Assembly (NCBI RefSeq): GCF_900111685.1
Contig: NZ_FOHX01000021.1
Coordinates: 124,001-188,000 of the forward strand
DNA: 64,000 bases
From: Nonomuraea wenchangensis
Lineage (GTDB): Bacteria; Actinomycetota; Actinomycetes; Streptosporangiales; Streptosporangiaceae
Reading direction: 5' to 3'
Both the position numbers and the translations under genes were made by a program. A model generated the notes under the pieces. It ran no database searches and was not told the DNA's origin. It worked only from the letters and a program-made list of their open reading frames with translations. This document shows positions 25,759 to 35,842 of the stretch, piece by piece; positions within the stretch are counted from its first letter, which is position 1, and every line of letters begins with the position of its first letter.

Positions 25759-26937
25759 TCATGCGGGCTCGCGCTGCCCGTTCGCGAAGTACGCGGCCAG
25801 GCCGGGATCGAGCGGCGGCACGTCGTACGGCATGCCGCCGTCGCGCAGCGACATCGTCGCCATGTAGCCGGCCGCCACGCTCATCCGCGCCGCCACCGGC
25901 GAGGTGTCGGTGGCCCCGCCTTCCCGGACGAACCTGCGGAACTCGCCGATGATCTCGGCGTCCGCGCCGCCGTGCGACCCCTCGGCCAGCGGGACCTTGT
26001 AGGCGATGTCGCAGTCGTCCCGGTAGCCGGTCGGCCCGGTGTTCCAGACCTTGACCGTGTCGCCAGGACCGTCGCCGAAGTTCTCCAGCCGCCCCTCGGT
26101 GCCGATGACGGTGTAGTTGCGTACGTAGTCGGGCGAGAAGTGGCACTGCTGGTAGGCGGCGATGACGCCGTTGTCCAGGCGCATGTTCATGACGGAGACG
26201 TCCTCGACGTCCACGACGTGGTGCAGGTCGCGGCGGGCGGTGGGCGGCCACTCGTACGTGCGCAGCCAGTCGTCCGGGCGCGGGGTGCCGGGGGCGCGGC
26301 GCGGCAGGTCGCCGTAGACCATGAGGTCGCCGAGCGCGTTGACCCGGGTGGTGTAGCCGCCGGCCAGCCAGTGGACGACGTCGAGGTCGTGCGCCGCCTT
26401 CTGCAGCAGCAGGCCGGTGGTGCGGGTGCGGTCGGCGTGCCAGTCCTTGAAGTAGTAGTCGCCGCCGTAGCCGACGAAGTGCCGCACCCACACGGTCTTG
26501 GGCTCGCCGATGACGCCCTTGCGGATGATGTCGCGCATCAGCCGGACCACGCCCATGTGGCGCATGTTGTGGCCGACGTACAGGCGGGTGCCGGTGCGGC
26601 GGGCGGCGCGCAGGACGGCGTCGCAGCCCTCCACGGTGATCGCCATCGGCTTCTCCAGGTAGACGGCCTTGCCGGCCTCCAGGCAGTCGATGGCGATGCG
26701 CTCGTGGGTGTCGTCGGGGGTGTTGACGATGACGGCGTCGAGGTCGGGCCGGTCGAGGAGTGCGCGGTAGTCCTCGGCGAGGAGGTCCGCCTCGAAGCGG
26801 GCCGACTGGCTCTTGAGCACCGCGGGGTCGGAGTCGCAGAGCGCGGCCACGACCGATCCGCCGCCGGGGCGGTGCGCGTGCAGCGCGAGGCTCGTCCGCA
26901 GGCCGAGACCGATGACTCCGATGCGCAGGTCTTTCAC
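25759..26937 (-). CDS. Gfo/Idh/MocA-family oxidoreductase
   Basis: This 392-residue NAD(P)-dependent dehydrogenase, probably of a sugar or inositol, has an N-terminal Rossmann fold (LRIGVIGLGLRTSLAL), the catalytic EKP motif in AVYLEKPMAITVEGC (about residues 90-105) and a C-terminal alpha/beta domain with VRHFVGYGGDYYF and KAAHDLDVVHWL (catalytic-region His/Asp). The GTG at 26937 is preferred over an ATG eight codons earlier because GGAAGGA lies 5 bases upstream. It is next to a ROK repressor on the same strand, so it probably serves sugar catabolism. The substrate is unknown. Confidence 0.9.
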   Translation of the reverse strand: MKDLRIGVIGLGLRTSLALHAHRPGGGSVVAALCDSDPAVLKSQSARFEADLLAEDYRALLDRPDLDAVIVNTPDDTHERIAIDCLEAGKAVYLEKPMAITVEGCDAVLRAARRTGTRLYVGHNMRHMGVVRLMRDIIRKGVIGEPKTVWVRHFVGYGGDYYFKDWHADRTRTTGLLLQKAAHDLDVVHWLAGGYTTRVNALGDLMVYGDLPRRAPGTPRPDDWLRTYEWPPTARRDLHHVVDVEDVSVMNMRLDNGVIAAYQQCHFSPDYVRNYTVIGTEGRLENFGDGPGDTVKVWNTGPTGYRDDCDIAYKVPLAEGSHGGADAEIIGEFRRFVREGGATDTSPVAARMSVAAGYMATMSLRDGGMPYDVPPLDPGLAAYFANGQREPA

Positions 26938-26993
26938 AAGAGTCCTTCCTCGTTCGAGCATGACGTGGACTTGGAGGCTAGCGGTGAATTATG

Positions 26994-27008
26994 AAAGCAA
27001 CTAGCTTT
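26994..27008. promoter_or_regulatory. Predicted operator upstream of the Gfo/Idh gene
   Basis: The perfect inverted repeat AAAGC-aacta-GCTTT lies just upstream of a CATAAT -10 (minus strand; plus 26986-26991). This AT-rich stretch differs sharply from its surroundings. The neighbouring ROK protein is the natural candidate repressor. Confidence 0.5.
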
Positions 27009-27075
27009 AATAGGATGGCGTTTTGTCCCGTTAGGGCTTTGAGTCCGGATCGTTACGCCGCTAATCGTAAGTGGT

Positions 27076-28209
27076 CTACTTAAAAAGGTGCTGGTCGGCG
27101 TGGTCGAGGGCCAGGCGGACCGCGCCCACCACGATGCAGTCGTCGCCCAGCTCCGAGGCCACGACCTCGGGCGGATACAGGCAGTGTCGTTCGAAGACCT
27201 CGCGTACCGGCTCCACCAGCAGGTCGCCGGCCGAGGCCAGCGCGCCGCCGATGACCACCATCTCGGGGTCGAGCGGGTTGACCACGGTGACCAGGCCCGC
27301 CGCCAGCCCGCGGGCCAGCTCGCGCACGGCCGTCGCGGCCTTCTCCTCGCCCGCGCGGGCCCGGGCGATCGCGAAGTCGGCGCTCTGCCGCATCGAGCGC
27401 AGCTCACCCGGCTCGGCCGCCATCGCGTAGTCCATGACGTGCCGGAACGCCGTCCAGTTGTCGTTGGGCTGGGAGCCGATCTCGCCCCCGGCCGCGTGCG
27501 CGCCCCGGTGCGGCCGGCCGCCGACCAGCAGGCCCATGCCGATGCGGTCGCCGGTGAACAGGTAGACCACGTCGGAGCGGCCCCGCGCCGCGCCGCGCCA
27601 GTGCTCGGCCAGCACCGCGAGGCGCATGTCGTTGTCCACCAGCACGGGGACGGGCAGCCTGCGGGCCAGCTCGCCGCGCAGGTCGAGCCCCGTCCAGTCG
27701 TCCAGCGCGACGCTCTTGACCACCCGGCCCGCCGCGTCCACGGTGCCGGTGGTGCCGACGCCGGCGGCGGCCAGGCCCTCCAGCGCCAGGCCCGCCCGGC
27801 CGGCCGTCTCGGCGGCCAGCGCGGTCGCCGCGTCCAGCCGCTCGGCCGCGCTCAGGTGCCGGTGGGTGGGCACGCAGCCGGAGGCCGTCACCGTGCCCGC
27901 GAGGTCGGCCACCATGGCCCGCACGCTGGAGCCGCCGATGGAGACGCCGAGCACGTGCCCGGCCCCCGACCGGAACCTGAACCGCCGGGCCGGCCGCCCG
28001 CGCTGCCGGTCGCCGTCGTCCTCCGTCCACTCCTCGGCCCAGCCCTCGGCGATCAGGTCGTCCACGATGGCCTCGGCCGTCGGCCGCGACACCCGGACGG
28101 CCCTGGCCAGCTCCGACAGCGTGGCGACGTCCACCTCGCGCAGCACGCGCAGGATCGCCGCCGAGTTGAGCCTGCGCAGGAGGGAGGCGTCGCCGCTCTG
28201 CTGTCGCAC
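27076..28209 (-). CDS. ROK-family transcriptional repressor
   Basis: This 377-residue protein has an N-terminal MarR-like winged helix (TLSELARAVRVSRPTAEAIV near residues 31-50) and a C-terminal ROK sugar-kinase-like domain (about 85-375) with VLGVSIGGSSVRAMVADL, the DNDMRLAVLAEHW region and the HAAGGEIGSQPNDN segment. The ROK zinc Cys cluster is not seen, in line with a regulator rather than a kinase. The GTG at 28209 follows GGAGG by 4 bases; upstream ATGs lack a ribosome site. It probably controls the downstream oxidoreductase gene on the same strand. Confidence 0.9.
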   Translation of the reverse strand: MRQQSGDASLLRRLNSAAILRVLREVDVATLSELARAVRVSRPTAEAIVDDLIAEGWAEEWTEDDGDRQRGRPARRFRFRSGAGHVLGVSIGGSSVRAMVADLAGTVTASGCVPTHRHLSAAERLDAATALAAETAGRAGLALEGLAAAGVGTTGTVDAAGRVVKSVALDDWTGLDLRGELARRLPVPVLVDNDMRLAVLAEHWRGAARGRSDVVYLFTGDRIGMGLLVGGRPHRGAHAAGGEIGSQPNDNWTAFRHVMDYAMAAEPGELRSMRQSADFAIARARAGEEKAATAVRELARGLAAGLVTVVNPLDPEMVVIGGALASAGDLLVEPVREVFERHCLYPPEVVASELGDDCIVVGAVRLALDHADQHLFK

Positions 28210-28371
28210 GTGACCTCCACATCGAGTCATCTTCAAGCCTATTGCGTAATTGTGCCTGCTCGTGGGCCCGCGTGAAGCTGAGCTGTGGGGGCACTTAAGA
28301 AGTCCTCGATGGACACCTCACGAGTGGACCGGGCACAGTGCGTTAGGTTCGACCTAGGGGGAGAGAGGGCC

Positions 28372-29471
28372 ATGAAAGCGCTGGTCAAGGAGAAGGCCGA
28401 GCCCGGTCTGTGGCTGCTGGACGTCCCGGAGCCGGAGGTGGGGCCCGGCGAGGTGAAGATCCGGGTGCTGCGCACCGGCATCTGCGGCACCGACCTGCAC
28501 ATCCGCAAGTACGACGACTGGGCCAGGAACACACTGAAGCTGCCCCTCGTCGCCGGGCACGAGTTCAGCGGTCACGTGGTCGAGGTGGCGCCCGGCGTCG
28601 AGGACGTCGCCCTCGGCGACCTCGTCAGCGGCGAGGGCCACCTGGTCTGCGGCAAGTGCCGCAACTGCATGGCCGGCCGCCGCCACCTGTGCCGCAACAC
28701 GATCGGCCTCGGGGTCAACAGGGACGGCGCGTTCGCCGAGTACGTCACCCTCCCCGCCACCAACGTGTGGGTGCACCGCACCCCGGTCCACCCCGACATC
28801 GCGGCCATCTTCGACCCGTTCGGCAACGCCGTGCACACCGCGCTGTCCTTCCCCCTGGTCGGCGAGGACGTCCTGATCACCGGCGCCGGCCCGATCGGCC
28901 TGATGGCGGCGGCCGTCGCCACCCACGTCGGCGCGCGCAACGTGATGATCACCGACGTCAGCGACGAGCGGCTCGACCTGGCCGCCAAGCTCGGGGTCTC
29001 GCTCGCGCTCAACGTCTCCCGCTCCTCCATCGAGGAGGGCATGCGCCGGCTCCAGATGCGCGAGGGCTTCGACGTCGGGCTGGAGATGTCCGGCAACCCG
29101 GCGGCGGTGCGCGACATGATCGCGCACATGACGCACGGCGGCAGGATCGCCATGCTCGGGCTGCCCGCCGAGGAGTTCGCGATCGACTGGGCCACGGTCG
29201 TCACCTCCATGATCACCATCAAGGGGATCTACGGCAGGGAGATGTTCGAGACCTGGTACAACATGTCCGTCCTGCTGGAGAAGGGGCTCGACCTCTCCCC
29301 CGTCATCACCCACAGGTTCGACTACCGCGACTTCGACGCGGCCTTCGACACGGCGGCGGGCGGCCGCACCGGCAAGGTCATTCTGGACTGGAGCGGAGGA
29401 GCTCGGCCGGAGAGAGCGAGGCACGAGCCAACGGAGGCCGAAGCGGCCGCGACCATGAACAGGAGCGCTTG

Positions 29472-29472
<1 letters not shown>
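28372..29472 (+). CDS. tdh: L-threonine 3-dehydrogenase
   Basis: This 366-residue zinc medium-chain dehydrogenase oxidises threonine to 2-amino-3-ketobutyrate. Visible are TGICGTDLHIRKYDDW (catalytic zinc Cys), AGHEFSG, the structural-zinc Cys cluster CGKCRNCMAGRRHLC, the NAD loop GAGPIGLMAA, and EMSGNPAAVRDMI. The C-terminus has about 25 extra polar residues compared with the usual 341. A TAGGTT -10 lies at 28344-28349. The stop codon shares a base with the kbl start (TGATG), so the two steps are coupled. Confidence 0.95.
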
Positions 29473-30620
<1,148 letters not shown>

Positions 30621-30641
<21 letters not shown>

Positions 30642-30683
30642 TTCGTGCGGGCACGCAGCTGATTCGTACGCGCACGCAGCTGA
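30621..30683 (+). repeat. Three tandem 21-bp repeats covering the end of kbl
   Basis: The units are 30621-30641, 30642-30662 and 30663-30683. Each begins TTCGT and ends GCTGA, and each encodes Phe-Val-Arg-Ala-Arg-Gly/Ser-stop in the kbl frame. Only the first is translated with kbl; the other two are silent copies of the C-terminus plus stop. Confidence 0.85.
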
Positions 30684-30697
30684 GTATCCTCACCTGC

Positions 30698-31618
30698 GTG
30701 ATAGACACGCGGCGGCTGCGCACGCTCCGTGCCGTGGCCGACCACGGCACGGTCACCGCCGCGGCGGCCGCGCTGCACCTCACGCCGTCGGCCGTGTCGC
30801 AGCAGCTCGTCGCGCTGGAGCACGAGGTGGGGCACCGGCTGTTCACCCGCGACGGGCGCGGCGTGCGGCTCACGGCGGTCGGCCGGATCATGCTCGGGCA
30901 CGCCAACGAGGTGCTGGCCCAGCTCGAACGGGCCCGCGCCGACGTGGCCGCCTACGCCGCGGGCGAGGCCGGCGAGGTCACCGTCGCCTGCTTCGCCACG
31001 GCGATCAGCGCCGTGCTCTCCCCCGCCATCGCGGCGCTGCGCGCGAGCACGCCCGGCATCCAGGTGCGGGTGCTCGACGCCGAGGGCGACCAGGGGCTCG
31101 CCATGCTGCTCGACTCGGCGGCCGACCTCGCCGTCGCGGTCGAGTACCGCGGGGCTCCTGACGCCGCCGACGGGCGGCTGTCCCGGCTGCCGCTGTACGC
31201 CGAGCCGTTCGACCTGGTGCTGCCCCGCGACCATCCGCTGGCGGACTCGGCCACGCTGGTGTCGCTGTCCGCCGAGCGGTGGATCGGCCCCTATCCGGGC
31301 AATCCGGTGCACGACGTGATCACGTTCGCCTGCCAGCAGGCGGGCTTCACGCCCAACGTCGCCCACTGCTCCGACGACTTCCGCGCCGTGGTGGCGCTGG
31401 TCGGGGCGGGGGCCGGGGTGGCGCTCGTGCCCCGGCTGGCGCTGCGGGACATGGCCAAGGACGGCGTGGTCGTACGCCGTACGCAGGGGGCGGCCGAGCG
31501 GCGCGTCTTCGCCGCCGTGCGCCGGGGGGCCGACTCGCATCCGGTCGTGCGGCCGGTGCTGGGGGCGTTGCGCGAGGTGGCGTCCTCGATCGGCGGCCCC
31601 GCGCCCGAAACATCCTGA
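30698..31618 (+). CDS. LysR-family transcriptional regulator
   Basis: This 306-residue regulator has an N-terminal LysR winged helix (residues 1-60; LRTLRAVADHGTVTAAAAAL and LTPSAVSQQLVALE) and a periplasmic-binding-protein-like effector domain (90-295). The GTG start at 30698 lies just after the kbl 3' repeats. Being co-directional with tdh-kbl it may regulate threonine catabolism, but LysR targets are usually divergent, so this is uncertain. Confidence 0.88.
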   Translation: MIDTRRLRTLRAVADHGTVTAAAAALHLTPSAVSQQLVALEHEVGHRLFTRDGRGVRLTAVGRIMLGHANEVLAQLERARADVAAYAAGEAGEVTVACFATAISAVLSPAIAALRASTPGIQVRVLDAEGDQGLAMLLDSAADLAVAVEYRGAPDAADGRLSRLPLYAEPFDLVLPRDHPLADSATLVSLSAERWIGPYPGNPVHDVITFACQQAGFTPNVAHCSDDFRAVVALVGAGAGVALVPRLALRDMAKDGVVVRRTQGAAERRVFAAVRRGADSHPVVRPVLGALREVASSIGGPAPETS

Positions 31619-31681
31619 TTTATAGGTGCATTGGTGCCCTATGGTTGATCTTCACATCGGATCACATCGAAGGAATCCCGA

Positions 31682-32089
31682 GTGCGCATGATCAAGCGGA
31701 GCGCCACCCTCTCCCTCGGCCTCGCGGCCGCCCTCGCCGCGTCAGTGACCCTGAGCGGCCCGGCCGCCGCCGCGTCCACGCCCATCGGCGCGTGCGGCGG
31801 CGGCAGCTACCACGTCATCGACAGCCACGCCTTCGGCTCCAGCGCCGTCACCTACCTGCTCTACAACGGCACCACCAACTGCGTGGTGACGTGGAAGACG
31901 GGCGCGGCGGGCAACACCACGTGGGTGCGCGCCGTGATCTGGCCGTACGGCGGGGAGGGCAAGGTGGACGCGGACTACTACCGCTACTACGCCGGACCGG
32001 TCAAGGTCAACGCCCCCGGCAAGTGCGTCAAGTGGGGCGGCTCGTACGGCGGCTCGTGGTGGGAGAGCGGCTGGGAGCACTGCGGCTGA
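31682..32089 (+). CDS. Secreted spore-associated protein A (SapA)-like
   Basis: This 135-residue protein has a signal peptide of about 32 residues (LSLGLAAALAASVTLSG, then AAA-S). The mature part has four Cys and the closing pattern GPVKVNAPGKCVKWGGSYGG ending WEHCG, which resembles the spore-associated protein SapA of Streptomyces. The GTG at 31682 is chosen because AAGGA is 7 bases upstream. It supports a sporulating filamentous host. The molecular function of the family is unknown. Confidence 0.8.
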   Translation: MRMIKRSATLSLGLAAALAASVTLSGPAAAASTPIGACGGGSYHVIDSHAFGSSAVTYLLYNGTTNCVVTWKTGAAGNTTWVRAVIWPYGGEGKVDADYYRYYAGPVKVNAPGKCVKWGGSYGGSWWESGWEHCG

Positions 32090-32098
32090 CCCCGGCCC

Positions 32099-33742
32099 TC
32101 ACACCTCGGCACGGGCCAGGCGGAGCGCCTCGGTGAAGCGGGCGTGCCGGTCCAGCTCCTCCCGTACGGGCTCCAGCACGAGCTTGTCGCTCACCTCGGC
32201 GATGGCCGCCCGCAACGCCCGCCCCGTACGGCGGGCGCGGCGGCGGCCACCCAGCCAGGCCAGCAGCCGGGACAGCAGCGCGACCAGCACGCCCGCCAGC
32301 GCCCCGCCCGCCAGCAGCACCGTCGGCCACGGAATGGGCCCCGCGGTGGGGAGCGGCGGCTGCGGCAGGCGCAGGTAGTCCATCCCGAACAGCGCCCCCA
32401 GCCAGAGCGCGCCCGCCAGCATGGCCGCGAACACCAGCCACTGCAGCGCGTTCACCGCACCCCACCAGCGGGGGCGGCGGGTCGCGTCGAGCGAGGTCGT
32501 GGCGATCGCCCGGTCCACCGCGTCGATCAGCTCGGCGGAGCGGGAGCGGGCCGCGTGGCGCACCGTCGAAGCCCAGGGGGCGGGCAGGCCGGCGGCGGCG
32601 GACTCGCCGACGTCCCTGAGCGCGGTCTCGACCTGCGCCCGCTGAACGGCGGACGCGCCCGGCACGGACGTCCGCCCGACGATCTCCGCCTCCTCTGATG
32701 AAGGGAGCTCGGGGCGCGCGTTCTGGACCGCCGTCATGCCCAGCCGGAGCCGGCGCAGCGGGTCGGGGCGGAAACGCCGCAGCCAGCGGGTGACCGGCCA
32801 CCCGGTCGCCACCACCGCCCGATGCCGGTGCCCCTTGGCCACGGCCTCCACCACCAGCGGCACCCCTGCGGCCCGCGCGAGCGCCGCCCTGAGCCCCTTG
32901 TCGAGCCCTCTCTCCGGCTCCCCGGGTGCCGGTACGTCACCCCCGGCAGCGCTCAGGTGGGCGGCGGCAGCGGCGACGTCGGCGCCCAGGCGGGCCGCCC
33001 ACGACCTGCGGGCCGCCACCCGCTCGCCCAGCACCTCCCGCAGCCCGGCCATCCCCTCACCCGTACGGGCGGAGACGGCCAGCACCGGTACGTTCGGCAG
33101 CCCATCACCCTCCAGCAGCCGCCGCAGGTCGCCGACGCAGCGTTCGACGGCCTGCGGCGGCAGCCGGTCGACCTGGTTGAGCACCACCAGCATCACGTCC
33201 CGGTGCCCGGCCAGCGGGCGCAGGTAGCGTTCGTGCAGGGCCGCGTCGGCGTACTTCTGCGGGTCCACCACCCACACCAGCAGATCGACCAGCTCGACCA
33301 GGCGGTCCACCTCCAGCCGGTGGGAGAGCCGGATCGAGTCGTGGTCGGGCAGGTCCAGCAGGACGAGCCCGGACCCGTCCGCGTCCGCGGCGGAGTGGCG
33401 GTGCGGGACGTCCAGCCAGTCGAGCAGCGGGCCCGCGCCCTCGCCGTCCCAGAGCGCCGCCTGCGCGGTCGAGGTCGTGGGCCGGGTGACGCCGACCGCC
33501 GCCAGCTCCTGCCCCGCCAGCGCGTTGTAGAGGGACGACTTGCCGCTGCCGGTGGCCCCGGCCAGCGCGGCCACGGTGTGGTCGAGGGACAGCCCGGCGC
33601 GCGCTCCCGCCCGCTCGGCGACGGCCCGCGCGGCGGTCACCGCCTCCTCGGGCAGCCGGCCCTCGCCGAGCGTGGCCGCCTCCAGCAGCGCGCTCACCCG
33701 TGTGTCGAGGGACGGCCCCTCCTTGCGTCGCAGCAGCTTCAC
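32099..33742 (-). CDS. Dynamin-like GTPase with two membrane segments (DynB-like)
   Basis: This 547-residue protein has a G domain with the P-loop GATGSGKSSL (about residues 63-72), the G3 segment LLDLPDHDSIRLSH and G4 NQVDR. A helical middle follows, then two membrane segments near the C-terminus (NALQWLVFAAMLAGALWLGA and TVLLAGGALAGVLVALLSRL) and a basic tail. The GTG start overlaps the stop of the upstream GTPase (GTGA). An adjacent pair of such GTPases, the second with two helices, matches the sporulation dynamins DynA/DynB described in Streptomyces, which stabilise division rings. That assignment is by resemblance of layout. Confidence 0.75.
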   Translation of the reverse strand: MKLLRRKEGPSLDTRVSALLEAATLGEGRLPEEAVTAARAVAERAGARAGLSLDHTVAALAGATGSGKSSLYNALAGQELAAVGVTRPTTSTAQAALWDGEGAGPLLDWLDVPHRHSAADADGSGLVLLDLPDHDSIRLSHRLEVDRLVELVDLLVWVVDPQKYADAALHERYLRPLAGHRDVMLVVLNQVDRLPPQAVERCVGDLRRLLEGDGLPNVPVLAVSARTGEGMAGLREVLGERVAARRSWAARLGADVAAAAAHLSAAGGDVPAPGEPERGLDKGLRAALARAAGVPLVVEAVAKGHRHRAVVATGWPVTRWLRRFRPDPLRRLRLGMTAVQNARPELPSSEEAEIVGRTSVPGASAVQRAQVETALRDVGESAAAGLPAPWASTVRHAARSRSAELIDAVDRAIATTSLDATRRPRWWGAVNALQWLVFAAMLAGALWLGALFGMDYLRLPQPPLPTAGPIPWPTVLLAGGALAGVLVALLSRLLAWLGGRRRARRTGRALRAAIAEVSDKLVLEPVREELDRHARFTEALRLARAEV

Positions 33743-35628
33743 CGGCCCTCCTCCTCGGCGCCGGGCTGGACCGGCAGCTCCACGGTGGCGGCGGACGGCC
33801 GCGCCCCCGGAGGCGGCGGCGCGGCCTCCACGGCCGGTCGCGCGACGCTCTCCACGGATGGCCGCTCGGCGTCCTCCACAGCCGGTGGCGTAGCGCTCTC
33901 CACGGCCGGTCGTGCGGCCGGCGCCGGGAGGTCCGCCCGTCGCGCCCGCTGGGCACGGATCTCGGCAAGAGCCTCGTCGAGCTGCTCGGCCGTGCCCTTC
34001 GGCGGCTCGGCGGTCTCCAGGAGGACGTCGAAGCGGGCCGCCTCCTCCGCCAGCAGCGCGCGGACCCGTTCGCGCAGGTCCTCGCGGGCCGTGACGGTCA
34101 GCGTACGGACCGCCTGGTCGCCGAAGACGGCCTCCAGCACCTTCTGCGACAGCAGGCTCGTGCCGCCCGCGATCCCCACCTCGATCCCGGTCAGCCCGCC
34201 CGTCGACGCGAACACCCCCAGCATGAGCAGCAGCCCCGCCCCGTTCACCCCGAACGAGGCCACCCGGGCCGCCGTACGCCGCTCGGCGCCCTCGCCGCGC
34301 ACCAGGTCGAGCACGAACTCCTGCCAGCCACGCACCGCCGCCTCCGTCCGCCTGCCGAGGTCGGGCGAGGCCCGCCCGAGCCGGGCCGACTCGACGGGCC
34401 CGAGCCGCTCGAGCAGCCCCGCGCCGCCGGGCGCGGCGGACCAGCCTTCCAGCGCCCGCTCGGCGGACCCGTCGGCGGAGGCCCTGATCAGCGACTCGAC
34501 TCCGCTCTCCAGCGCCTCCTTGAGCTGCGTCTCCGGCACTCGCCCGGTGAAGAAGCCCACGACGCGGTCGCGCAGCCGGCCGACGCGGCTCTCCAGCGTA
34601 CGCATGAGGTCTCCGGTGCCGATGAAGTCCTGCCAGCGGGCCAGCACCTCGCCGCGCAGCAGCGAGCCGTCGCGCATGCCGCCGTCGAAGTCGGCGAGGC
34701 CGCCCGCGTACGCGTTCGAGACGATCGCGCGCAGCCCGTCGAACCCCGCCTGCTGCCGGGCGACCGCCGTGGCCAGGGCCGGCACCCGGGTCTCCAGGCT
34801 GTCCAGCGCGCCGGAGAGCGTCTGGCGTACGACGCGGGCGCGCTCGGCGGCGTCCTCGGCCAGGCCGTTGAGCCAGTCGGCGATGGGGCGTACGTACTCC
34901 TCGGGCAGGCGCGCCCGCTCGTCCGGCAAGGGCGCCTCGGGGACGGTGAACAGGCGGGTGCCGTCGAGCCCGTTCTCGGCGAGCAGCCGGTTGAGGTCGC
35001 GGGCCACCGGCTCGACGGCCTCCCGCGACACCCGGTCGAGCACCACGGCGAGCGCCGTGCTCCGTTCGCGGGCCGAACGCAGGAAGCTCCACGGCACCTC
35101 GTCGGCGTACCGGGCGGCGGTCGTGACGAACAACCACAGATCGGCGGCGGCGAGAAGCTGCGCGGCCAGCTCCCGGTTGGCGGTGACGACGGAGTCGATG
35201 TCGGGCGCGTCGAGCAGCGCCAGCCCGGCCCCGACCGCGTCGGAGGTCACCACGCGCAGCGCGCCGGGGCCCTCACCGGTGGCGCGGGACAGCCCGGGAA
35301 GCACGTTCTGCCCCATGAACCAGGACCGGTCGGCGGGGTTGACCACGAGCGTGGGCGTCAGCGTGGTGGGCCGCAACACGCCCGGCTCGGCCACGTCCGC
35401 GCCGACCAGCGAGTTGACCAGCGTGGACTTGCCCGCCCCGGTGGAGCCGCCGACGACGGCCAGCAGCGGCGCGTCGATCGCCCGCAACCTCGGCAGCAGG
35501 TAGTCGTCGAGCTGCCCGGTCAGCTCGCGCAGCGCGCGCCGGTCCGCCGCCGCCTCGCCGATCGCCAGCGGGAACAGCTCGCGCTCCAGCGGCCGGCGCA
35601 ACGCCTCCAACGCGCCCAGCAGATCCAT
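33739..35628 (-). CDS. Dynamin-like GTPase (DynA-like)
   Basis: This 629-residue protein has the P-loop GGSTGAGKSTLVNSLVGADV near residues 45-60, the switch segment RPTTLTPTLVVN, and G3 LLDAPDIDSV. A long helical region follows, then a Gly-rich hydrophobic stretch (about 465-510; AGLLLMLGVFASTGGLTGIE) that may insert in membrane. The last ~65 residues are a low-complexity Pro/Ala/Glu tail with repeats of the form RPAVES/RPSVES. The ATG at 35628 has GAGG 4-5 bases upstream. It is coupled to the second GTPase downstream. A role in membrane or septum remodelling is expected. Confidence 0.78.
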   Translation of the reverse strand: MDLLGALEALRRPLERELFPLAIGEAAADRRALRELTGQLDDYLLPRLRAIDAPLLAVVGGSTGAGKSTLVNSLVGADVAEPGVLRPTTLTPTLVVNPADRSWFMGQNVLPGLSRATGEGPGALRVVTSDAVGAGLALLDAPDIDSVVTANRELAAQLLAAADLWLFVTTAARYADEVPWSFLRSARERSTALAVVLDRVSREAVEPVARDLNRLLAENGLDGTRLFTVPEAPLPDERARLPEEYVRPIADWLNGLAEDAAERARVVRQTLSGALDSLETRVPALATAVARQQAGFDGLRAIVSNAYAGGLADFDGGMRDGSLLRGEVLARWQDFIGTGDLMRTLESRVGRLRDRVVGFFTGRVPETQLKEALESGVESLIRASADGSAERALEGWSAAPGGAGLLERLGPVESARLGRASPDLGRRTEAAVRGWQEFVLDLVRGEGAERRTAARVASFGVNGAGLLLMLGVFASTGGLTGIEVGIAGGTSLLSQKVLEAVFGDQAVRTLTVTAREDLRERVRALLAEEAARFDVLLETAEPPKGTAEQLDEALAEIRAQRARRADLPAPAARPAVESATPPAVEDAERPSVESVARPAVEAAPPPPGARPSAATVELPVQPGAEEEGR

Positions 35629-35727
35629 ACGCCTCACGCTACCCACGCGCGGGCCGGTTCAGCGGGGGAAGCCGAGGCCGGCACACCTCCGTGCCGCTGA
35701 GCGAGCGTCGCTGTGCGGAGCGGTACC

Positions 35728-35842
35728 GTGACAGACGACCATCGGCAAGGAGACCTGACAGCTCGGCAAGGCGGCCCGATCCACGTCCTCGTCATCAGCA
35801 GATCGCGGCGGAGCTGCGAGCCGAGATCATGTCAGGGCGGAG
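35728..35842 (+). pseudogene. Remnant of a GntR-family regulator (5' end only, frameshifted)
   Basis: From GTG 35728 the frame reads VTDDHRQGDLTARQGGPIHV, which looks like the start of a GntR/YtrA-type regulator. A -1 shift at about 35793 then gives HQQIAAELRAEIMSGR, the first helix of a GntR winged-helix domain. The similarity ends at the 3' end of the response-regulator gene (35843), so the rest is missing. It appears to be a gene broken by the event that joined the two-component genes here. Confidence 0.6.
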
